The translations under genes were made by a program, and so were the position numbers. From Candidatus Bathyarchaeota archaeon (lineage in GTDB: Archaea; Asgardarchaeota; Lokiarchaeia; Sigyniarchaeales; Sigyniarchaeaceae): a stretch of DNA of 11,640 nucleotides. The notes below the pieces were generated by a model, which had not been told where the DNA came from, did not search any database, and worked only from the letters and a program-made list of their open reading frames with translations. Location: NCBI GenBank assembly GCA_014729935.1, contig WJJB01000132.1, positions 1 to 11,640 of the forward strand. Reading direction: 5' to 3'. Below, piece after piece: positions 6,616-11,640 of this stretch (the stretch's first letter is position 1; every line of letters begins with the position of its first letter).

Positions 6616-7146
6616 TCAATCTCCATCTTCACCATTGTCATCAAAACTGGTAACGATTTCCTTGAACCCGGTTGATTCCATCAAGACTTGCAATTCCTCC
6701 ACAGGAACAACCACGTTCTCATCAAGTTCCTCTTCCAATTCCAAGTCACGCCTTCGCCTGAGAATGGAATCCATGAAGGGCACGGACACCCCGTTTTCCC
6801 ATACACTCCTTGCTTGGTCCTTGTAGCGCTGGGGGGCCTTGCCTGCCTTCACGGCCATGTTCTTCAATATGGTGAAAATCTCGGTAAGCACCACGCCTTG
6901 GGGACAGGATTCATCGCATGTGTCACACATTGTGCACAACCACAAGGTTGGGTCATTAATCAAACTCTCCTTCATACCAAGTAACGATCGCTCTATGATC
7001 CTGCGAGGGTTATACCGGCCACCAGTTTCCTTTGATACGGGACAGCTTCCCGTGCACGTGGCACATTGGTAGCAGTAGGACAGGGTTTCAGAACCATGTG
7101 TTTGCAGAAGCAAGTTCCGAAAGGTGAAATCAATCGTGCTAGCCAT
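6616..7146 (-). CDS. hdrC: Heterodisulfide reductase subunit C (2x[4Fe-4S])
   Basis: This 176-residue protein has two ferredoxin-type cluster motifs, C25xxC28xxC31xxxC35P and C71xxC74xxC77xxxC81P, in the spacing typical of HdrC. HdrC passes electrons from HdrA to the catalytic HdrB. It has no membrane segment, so this is a soluble HdrABC-type arrangement. The C-terminal 40 residues are very acidic (LELEEELDENVVV, DDNGEDGD). The start is an ATG at 7146, preceded by GTGAG about 5 nt upstream as a weak ribosome site. Its stop is directly followed by the hdrB start. Confidence 0.93.
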   Translation of the reverse strand: MASTIDFTFRNLLLQTHGSETLSYCYQCATCTGSCPVSKETGGRYNPRRIIERSLLGMKESLINDPTLWLCTMCDTCDESCPQGVVLTEIFTILKNMAVKAGKAPQRYKDQARSVWENGVSVPFMDSILRRRRDLELEEELDENVVVPVEELQVLMESTGFKEIVTSFDDNGEDGD

Positions 7147-7194
7147 TATTGCTCACGGATCAATAACTGGTGGTACATTAAAACCTTTGATTTT

Positions 7195-7204
7195 CTTTTA
7201 TAAT
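7195..7204 (-). promoter_or_regulatory. TATA box of hdrC-hdrB
   Basis: The minus strand reads TTATAAAAG, overlapping the stop codon of the upstream longin-like gene. The hdrC ATG is about 50 nt downstream, so an mRNA leader of about 25 nt containing the GTGAG ribosome-site candidate is expected. This suggests hdrCB has its own promoter even if some read-through occurs. Confidence 0.5.
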
Positions 7205-7884
7205 GATTGCTGGAGGGAGGGATCGAGCTTGAATCGCTTGATTCCTGGCAAAAATGTTACGTGTCCCTGCTTTACAAGGAATTCGAGTGTCGATTCCAGC
7301 GTGGTAAGATCAAGTGACTTGAATCTCTTCATTCGGGTTAGATCTTCGAGAAGCAATCCATCTTCGTGAATTGCTAGCAATATCAAGATTTTCGAGGCTA
7401 GATCAGGTACGAGATCAACCACCGCTTCCAGCCGTTCCAATAAATCCAGCTTTTCACCTTTCAACTCTTGGATTCTCTGGCCGAAATTGATCATGACCAT
7501 CTCGCTGGTGGATAATTTTGCTTGTAGTAGCTCGAACGCATCGTGAAGTTGCTGGATCACCACATCTTCGTTCTCGCCCTCCATGGTATCCAGCATGGGA
7601 AGAAGAAACTCGCCGAGTTTCCGAGCTTGGTCCACGAAATCTCCAGACGTTTCGTGATCTTTCAACACCACCACAAGCGCTTTCTGAGTGGGTTTATCAA
7701 AGTAACTCACTGCTTTGAAATCCTTGTCTTCCAGCACCAACCAATTCGAATCTTGATTGAACTGGTGGCTTACCTCAAGGGATTGAATATCATCCAAGTC
7801 CACCATGAGATCCAGTGGATATGCATGGGATACTACCGCACCTTCCAACATATCCCATTCCAAGATGAATAATCCCTTTGGCAT
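7198..7884 (-). CDS. Longin/roadblock-like N-terminus fused to C-terminal winged helix
   Basis: A 228-residue soluble protein. The N-terminus (KGLFILEWDMLEGAVVSHAY, 3-22), followed by predicted strands at 47-52, 57-62 and 69-75 and a helix at 81-98, resembles the small longin/SNARE-like profilin-fold domains common in archaea, especially Asgard, and in eukaryotic trafficking proteins. An amphipathic, coiled-coil-like helix spans about 106-156. Residues 160-220 (SKILILLAIHEDGLLLEDLTRM...LESTLEFLVKQGHVTFLPGIKRFKL) read as a winged helix-turn-helix with a wing hairpin. The domain calls come from pattern reading, not a search. It lies 51 bp upstream of hdrCB on the same strand, so it may regulate that operon or sense its state. 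Small GTPase partners are another possibility, since longin domains often serve them. Confidence 0.6.
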   Translation of the reverse strand: MPKGLFILEWDMLEGAVVSHAYPLDLMVDLDDIQSLEVSHQFNQDSNWLVLEDKDFKAVSYFDKPTQKALVVVLKDHETSGDFVDQARKLGEFLLPMLDTMEGENEDVVIQQLHDAFELLQAKLSTSEMVMINFGQRIQELKGEKLDLLERLEAVVDLVPDLASKILILLAIHEDGLLLEDLTRMKRFKSLDLTTLESTLEFLVKQGHVTFLPGIKRFKLDPSLQQSL

Positions 7885-7914
7885 CGATCATCGCGCCTCT
7901 TGATGGTTCTTGGT

Positions 7915-7924
7915 CAATATTTCC
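7915..7924 (-). promoter_or_regulatory. Candidate promoter of the longin/winged-helix gene
   Basis: The minus strand reads GGAAATATTG, about 35 bp before the ATG at 7884. Initiation about 26 bp downstream would leave a leader of roughly 9 nt. A weak GAGG lies 11 nt before the ATG. Confidence 0.4.
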
Positions 7925-7957
7925 TAGTTTTTTACCACTTGCTGGTGTATGAACAAT

Positions 7958-7980
7958 CCCACATGAATGGCGGGGCTTCC
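7958..7980 (+). repeat. Imperfect direct repeat, copy 1
   Basis: This copy shares CCCACRTGAATG followed by a G-run and GGGGCTTC with a second copy at 8158-8181, exactly 200 bp further on in the same orientation. The flanks are not similar, so the core itself seems to be the repeated unit. Confidence 0.55.
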
Positions 7981-8121
7981 ATCGAGTCCACCGCGGCTTC
8001 TATCACGCGCGGGACATCGTGTCGATGCAACCCTCGTGGGAAAATATTCTTGGGAGGTTCCCCGTTCACGGGGTGAACAACGCTTGTTCTGATCTCATTC
8101 CCATTTTTCTTATCAATGATA

Positions 8122-8130
8122 TTTTATAAA
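8122..8130. promoter_or_regulatory. Orphan TATA element TTTTATAAA
   Basis: A strong AT-rich TATA-like element more than 140 bp from either flanking gene. On the minus strand GGATTTATAAAATAT resembles the Orc-gene promoter and would start RNA near 8100. On the plus strand it would start RNA near 8150 that could end at the T-run at 8246-8251. This fits an unannotated short transcript. Confidence 0.35.
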
Positions 8131-8157
8131 TCCATCGCGCTAGATGGCGATTCAGCA

Positions 8158-8181
8158 CCCACGTGAATGCGGGGGGCTTCT
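8158..8181 (+). repeat. Imperfect direct repeat, copy 2
   Basis: Second copy of the repeat at 7958-7980, with A to G at position 6 (creating CACGTG) and one extra G in the G-run. It lies about 95 bp before the ATC-hydrolase-like gene. Confidence 0.55.
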
Positions 8182-8238
8182 CGCCAAGGAAGTTGAATCT
8201 AGAATACACGGAACATATGGCGATTTCACGCCAAACCC

Positions 8239-8252
8239 GGAAATCTTTTTTG
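8239..8252 (+). promoter_or_regulatory. Candidate promoter of the ATC-hydrolase-like/nikR operon
   Basis: GGAAATCTTTTTTG is centred about 28 bp before the ATG at 8275, which implies a leaderless transcript. It resembles the rpo7 element. No Shine-Dalgarno sequence precedes the ATG, which agrees with leaderless initiation. Confidence 0.4.
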
Positions 8253-8274
8253 CACCGATAACCGCAACTTAACC

Positions 8275-8778
8275 ATGGCAAAACCAGACTACTCAATAGA
8301 TGATAGAACATTGGCTGAACGGTCTCGCATCGAGGATAGAGCCTTGTGGCTTTATTTCCTTTTCAAAGAGATGGAGCAGGAAATTGGGATCGAACGAGCC
8401 GAGCAAATTGCTCGGCAGGCGGTTTGGAAGTATGGCGAGCTCAAGGATGACAGGGTTGGTAATCCAAGTACACCGGACGAATTCATCGATATGCATGCCA
8501 AGGGATCTAATCCCGCGGTCTTCGAGAAGGAAATCCCTGGAACCGAGGGAGAAAGTACTGAGAGAAAATTCAGGATGCATTACTGCGCGTTGAAAACTGC
8601 GTGGGAGAAGGTGGGTGCCACCGGAGAGGAAATCGATCTCCTGTGTGATATTGCCATGGAAGGAGATCGTGCCAGGTCGAAAGGTGGCTTGGATATCGAG
8701 GTAACCAAGCGCATGTGTGACAGGATCCAGAAGCCAAGCTTTTGCGAAGTCGTGATACGTAAGGTGGATGATGAGTGA
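8275..8778 (+). CDS. L-2-amino-thiazoline-4-carboxylate hydrolase-like protein
   Basis: This 167-residue cytoplasmic protein has the layout of the ATC-hydrolase-like family: a helical N-terminus (residues 12-57), then a conserved block with H102-Y-C104 followed by LKTAWEKVGATGEEIDLLC124, D131 and a terminal C157EVVI. The characterised Pseudomonas enzyme opens the thiazoline ring of ATC to N-carbamoyl-L-cysteine. Most archaeal and anaerobe members have no proven substrate, so only family membership is claimed. The conserved Cys, His and Asp residues could serve catalysis or metal binding. It overlaps or abuts a nickel-responsive regulator, so its expression or role may be tied to nickel or thiol metabolism. 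The ATG at 8275 follows a promoter-like element by about 28 bp and has no ribosome site. Confidence 0.78.
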   Translation: MAKPDYSIDDRTLAERSRIEDRALWLYFLFKEMEQEIGIERAEQIARQAVWKYGELKDDRVGNPSTPDEFIDMHAKGSNPAVFEKEIPGTEGESTERKFRMHYCALKTAWEKVGATGEEIDLLCDIAMEGDRARSKGGLDIEVTKRMCDRIQKPSFCEVVIRKVDDE

Positions 8779-8797
8779 CATGTACGAGGAGAAGAAC

Positions 8798-9265
8798 ATG
8801 GAACGGATTTCAATTACTGTTCCACAACAGTTTCTCGAGGAATTTGACAGGTCACGCATCGAATTCGGGTACTCGAAACGGTCCGAAGCAATAAGGGACG
8901 CCATGAGGAACCTTTTCAAGAACGAGGCTAGCGCACGATCGGATGCCGAAGTGAATGGATTCGTGATCATCGCATATAACCATCACCAGCGTGGGTTATT
9001 GGATGAATTGACCGAGATCGAGCATCAATCTCACATCCAGATATTTTCCTCGATGCACATTCATGTATCGGAACATAATTGTTCCGAGGTCATGGCTGTA
9101 AAGGGAAAAGCTGGGGCCGTGCACGAATTCAAGAAACGTATACAAACCATAAAGGGGATATTATTCTGCGAACTCGTGGTGTTATACACGTTTCCCGCAA
9201 CGCCGGGGGAACCTGGAAGCAAGGATGGAAGCCCCCAGCCCCCGCACTTGCACCCGCATGGATGA
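8798..9265 (+). CDS. nikR: Nickel-responsive transcriptional regulator NikR
   Basis: The frame opens at ATG 8768, overlapping the previous gene by 11 bp, but I choose the ATG at 8798. GAGGAG lies 6 nt before it, the protein then starts MERISITVP as NikR does, and the four nickel ligands fall at H76, H87, H89 and C95, the same numbers as in E. coli NikR. Residues 1-40 form a ribbon-helix-helix DNA-binding domain (RISITVPQQFLEEFDRSR...SEAIRDAMRNLF). Residues about 53-130 form the ACT-like nickel-binding and tetramerisation domain. The protein (155 aa) is longer than usual (about 133-140) because of a Pro/Gly/His-rich tail ending PHLHPHG. It probably regulates its own operon or nickel-uptake and nickel-enzyme genes elsewhere. 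No GTATGA-N16-TCATAC operator was found nearby. Confidence 0.92.
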   Translation: MERISITVPQQFLEEFDRSRIEFGYSKRSEAIRDAMRNLFKNEASARSDAEVNGFVIIAYNHHQRGLLDELTEIEHQSHIQIFSSMHIHVSEHNCSEVMAVKGKAGAVHEFKKRIQTIKGILFCELVVLYTFPATPGEPGSKDGSPQPPHLHPHG

Positions 9266-9286
9266 TCGGGAAAGCAGGTAACACGA

Positions 9287-11640
9287 TCAAAATGTTATCA
9301 CAACCTTGCCCTTTCCATCCCCCCCCACGTGCCCGTTCACGATGAGCTTCTTGGACTCCTCATCGTAAGACATCTCACCATTGATGATCTCTCGGGGCTT
9401 CTTGGTGCTGTATAACATTAACGGGACTGGTTCATCGGGTAGGTTGATCAAATCCACTTCAATCATTTCCTGTTCCTTGTTCACGCGTATATCCGGTACT
9501 TGCTTGTTGGAACACGTCACGAACTTCTCGTAATTACCCAATAGATATACACCATCCAGCAATTCCTCGCACAGTATGATAAGCTCGTGCCGAGCCCTGC
9601 CCAAGTTGAATTCCATTGCTTGATCGACCCGTTCCAATATCGTGAACTCCCTGGTCGAGAAGGTGAACGCGGCGTGCTTTCCCTCCAGTTGTAAGTCTTC
9701 AAGAGTGACTGTCTTATCCCTCACGCGCCTTGGCCACATGTTCATGATCGACACGTAATGCCACGTAATGCCGCTTGGCTTCTCACTGCTCGCGAGTGTG
9801 ATGTAATATTTAGCATGTTCCATGAACATGAGATCTACAGGAGTGGCGGGAGCGTCTGGTTTCAAGAGCAACCCGTCCGACCTGCAGGTTTTCATCAGTA
9901 ATTCAACATCTTCATGACCAATTTTATCCCCAGGTGAAACGGGACCACCAGATAGGTTTGCAACGAGGCATTCCAATTCCGGGCGGCGTTCCTTGTAAAA
10001 GAAATCGTGTTTGGGACCGGAAGAGCTGTAAAACACGTCCTTGTGGGGCCACAAGCCGATTGCCTTGCATAGGATGGAAGTTACCGTGAAATGCGGGACA
10101 TACCACCGCCGTGGCCATACCCCGCTATGATCATCACTCGCCCTTGCCTGGGTAACGTTTGGCAGCTTCACGGTTTGCATCATGAAGCATGCTGGTGCCA
10201 TGCAATATTGCAAGGTCATTCCTTGTCGTGCGGCACCTGCTGCCATTTGTGTTGTCCAATTTTCGGCAAAGTCCACCGTAGATTTCATCACGTCGATGGA
10301 ATTGTATTGATATGATAGCCAGTCTTGCAGGTAACAGCTCAATCCCCATGCCTTGGATTTCTCGAAGAGATCGTTCCAGAAATCCTGGTGCTTGGGAGCG
10401 GCGAACAACCTACCATCCACGACGAAATCATACTCTTCAACGTAATGGGACTTTGGTGAAAACCACCGGCTATGGCACATGAGGGGCAAATTGTCCAATT
10501 GATCCCACACGTATTTCAACCCGTGGGGGAAGACGTTTTCCTTTGGTGGTTCCCCCCAATGGAGCGCTGAACCAAATAGGAAAATCTTGAGGAACCCTGG
10601 TAGCTTTTCAAAGGTCTTGGGATACCACCAGCTATCTAACTCGTAATATCCGAAAGGCAAGCCTATTTCCTTGTGATGTTGCCGCAGGGCAATCATGGTA
10701 TCCTCGTAATTCTTTCTCCAAGCCGTGCGATAGTAATAATACGCGCCGTTATCCGTGTTGTAACCAAGGTATGCCGTGATGGGATTCCCGTAGGGGTCCT
10801 TGATCTTGCCCCCACCTTCAGAAGTTTCATGGTATTTCCTGAACAATGCACCCCATTGTTCCATGGAATCATTGATTCCCCTTCCAAAATACAAGATTGA
10901 CTCGAGAACGAAATCCGAGGATACACGTTCCACAGACCCTGCGATACCACAACCCATCTTTAAATGTTTATCGCCAAGCACGCCAGTAATGAAGAAATGA
11001 TCAAGCGAGGAAAATACAAACGTGTTCAGCTTGTTGTCATATAGCACCACGGGTGCAGCAGCAAAATCGAAATGCATGCGGGGAGGTGCGAATTTGCCAT
11101 TTTCCCATGTCAACACGTGCTCGTTAGCACTTTCATTCTTGAAATGAGGAAATACTACTTTTGGCTCCTTGAATTTCCCGGGTTTCGTGATCTCGTGATC
11201 CCAATCCAAGGAAAGCTTGAAGTTGATAAATGGCTTGTCTTTTCCCACTAGAATAGCGCAAATGATTTGTTTTTCCGTCCCTGGAATCTTCCACGTGATC
11301 CTTGTTTCGGTGGTGGCACCCATGGGTGTCACCGTTTCAATGCCTTCCTGCTTGCCAATGATATCAAGTTGCGTGATTTTCTTGCCAGGGATGGCAGCAT
11401 ACACCTTCCCATCATGCTCGATCCGGGGTTGGCAGGATGTCAAGTACTTGTTTTCACCGAATTGGATGTCGAATACCCCTGAATTTTCTTGGAAAATAAT
11501 GCGGGGCATTTCAAATTGCGAATAATCTGTCTCTGGTCTCTTTTTGCGTTTATCCCTGCCATGAAGGTACGTGACCGCCTTCTTACCCGTCAAGGCAAAG
11601 GGAATTCCTATGGTAATGAAGAAGAAATTAAGTGCTCCCA
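9287..11640 (-). CDS. GH36/raffinose-synthase-like glycoside hydrolase, 5' end at or beyond window edge
   Basis: At least 768 residues. A TTG at 11593 is the first in-window start-like codon, but the frame is open to the edge. The extra codons encode a hydrophobic stretch, NFFFITIGIPFALTG, followed by a very basic segment (KK...RDKRKKR), so this is a membrane anchor or signal-like start. The last two bases are compatible with an ATG just across the edge. A beta-rich N-terminal region (about 30-290 from 11593) precedes a (beta/alpha)8-like catalytic part with GYYELDSWWYP, LQDW (Asp codon 10322-10324, probable nucleophile) and RASDD (10130-10144, probable acid/base region). Then comes LSGGPVSPGDKIG...DGLLLKPDAPATPVDLMF, which closely matches the clan GH-D raffinose-synthase/alpha-galactosidase pattern. 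A C-terminal beta domain follows. Likely substrates are alpha-galactosides, but this is not provable here. It is convergent with nikR, 21 bp apart. Confidence 0.82.
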   Translation of the reverse strand, partial: GALNFFFITIGIPFALTGKKAVTYLHGRDKRKKRPETDYSQFEMPRIIFQENSGVFDIQFGENKYLTSCQPRIEHDGKVYAAIPGKKITQLDIIGKQEGIETVTPMGATTETRITWKIPGTEKQIICAILVGKDKPFINFKLSLDWDHEITKPGKFKEPKVVFPHFKNESANEHVLTWENGKFAPPRMHFDFAAAPVVLYDNKLNTFVFSSLDHFFITGVLGDKHLKMGCGIAGSVERVSSDFVLESILYFGRGINDSMEQWGALFRKYHETSEGGGKIKDPYGNPITAYLGYNTDNGAYYYYRTAWRKNYEDTMIALRQHHKEIGLPFGYYELDSWWYPKTFEKLPGFLKIFLFGSALHWGEPPKENVFPHGLKYVWDQLDNLPLMCHSRWFSPKSHYVEEYDFVVDGRLFAAPKHQDFWNDLFEKSKAWGLSCYLQDWLSYQYNSIDVMKSTVDFAENWTTQMAAGAARQGMTLQYCMAPACFMMQTVKLPNVTQARASDDHSGVWPRRWYVPHFTVTSILCKAIGLWPHKDVFYSSSGPKHDFFYKERRPELECLVANLSGGPVSPGDKIGHEDVELLMKTCRSDGLLLKPDAPATPVDLMFMEHAKYYITLASSEKPSGITWHYVSIMNMWPRRVRDKTVTLEDLQLEGKHAAFTFSTREFTILERVDQAMEFNLGRARHELIILCEELLDGVYLLGNYEKFVTCSNKQVPDIRVNKEQEMIEVDLINLPDEPVPLMLYSTKKPREIINGEMSYDEESKKLIVNGHVGGDGKGKVVITF

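Larger units (their letters stand above)
7885..8274. other. Structured intergenic region (390 bp) between divergent genes
   Basis: No convincing gene lies here. It holds promoters for both flanking genes, an orphan TATA element near 8122-8130, an imperfect direct repeat, and at least four inverted repeats: CATCG-TGT-CGATG (8015-8027), GTTCAC-GGG-GTGAAC (8064-8078), CCATC/GATGG (8132-8147) and TGGCG/CGCCA (about 8218-8233). A T-run at 8246-8251 could end a short plus-strand RNA. No tRNA, SRP or RNase P signature was seen. It is either a regulatory island or an unrecognised small RNA locus. Confidence 0.5.

Noticed and set aside
7947..7952. GTATGA, a possible NikR operator half-site
   Set aside because: The matching TCATAC at 16 bp spacing is absent, and it lies on the side of the longin-like gene.
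7963..8076. 37-codon plus-strand ORF (MNGGASIES...) in the 390 bp intergenic region
   Set aside because: Short, low-complexity, no ribosome site and it overlaps the direct repeat and an inverted repeat.
8163..8261. GTG-initiated 32-codon ORF beginning in the second direct repeat
   Set aside because: No ribosome site or promoter at proper distance, and it would overlap the candidate promoter of the next gene.
8066..8311. 81-codon minus-strand ORF
   Set aside because: Overlaps the start of the ATC-hydrolase-like gene and has no protein-like features.
9319..9326. C8 run inside the 3' end of the glycoside hydrolase gene, as a possible frameshift or phase-variable tract
   Set aside because: The frame reads through to a natural stop with plausible C-terminal residues, and the run is far from the start.
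9079..9345. Plus-strand ORF overlapping nikR and the hydrolase end
   Set aside because: Shadow of nikR in another frame; nikR has intact family motifs.
1..11640. CRISPR arrays, insertion sequences, tRNA or rRNA genes
   Set aside because: No regularly spaced repeats, no transposase frames, and no T-arm or rRNA-like sequence was seen on either strand.

Overview
The window is a gene-dense archaeal chromosome segment. The archaeal assignment rests on an RNA polymerase subunit Rpo7 gene followed directly by Spt4, an Orc1/Cdc6-type protein, heterodisulfide reductase subunits HdrC and HdrB, and promoters that look like BRE/TATA elements placed about 26-35 nt before the start codon, several implying leaderless or nearly leaderless mRNAs. 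A longin-like domain fused to a winged helix, and many zinc-ribbon proteins, would fit an Asgard archaeon. That lineage guess is inference only, because nothing in the window is decisive.

Layout: (1) 3-878 (+), the 3' part of a zinc-ribbon plus CPBP-family membrane protein that enters from the left edge. (2) 911-2050 (-), an Orc1/Cdc6-like protein with a good Walker A but degraded Walker B and sensor motifs. Its frame stays open to 2347, but a TATA box and family alignment point to a start at 2050. (3) 2051-2381, a probable divergent intergenic region. (4) 2382-3674 (+), a protein with zinc-binding modules at both ends. (5) 3669-5579 (-), an apparent operon rpo7-spt4-dolichol-kinase-like, with two perfect inverted repeats at the rpo7 promoter and start codon. 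(6) 5698-7146 (-), hdrC-hdrB. (7) 7198-7884 (-), the longin-like/winged-helix protein. (8) 7885-8274, a 390 bp intergenic region with several inverted repeats and an imperfect 23/24 bp direct repeat. (9) 8275-9265 (+), an L-2-amino-thiazoline-4-carboxylate-hydrolase-like gene overlapping or abutting a nikR gene. (10) 9287 to the right edge (-), a large GH36/raffinose-synthase-like glycoside hydrolase with an N-terminal hydrophobic segment that runs off the window.

Functionally the segment mixes information processing (Rpo7, Spt4, Orc-like), membrane lipid-carrier or CTP-kinase chemistry, anaerobic electron transfer (HdrCB, with no HdrA here), nickel-responsive regulation coupled to an ATC-hydrolase-like protein, and carbohydrate metabolism. 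No transposase, CRISPR array, rRNA or tRNA was recognised. The features most worth following up are the nickel-regulator/ATC-hydrolase pair, the longin-winged-helix protein beside hdrCB, the degenerate Orc1/Cdc6 paralogue, the twin palindromes at rpo7, and the structured 390 bp intergenic region.
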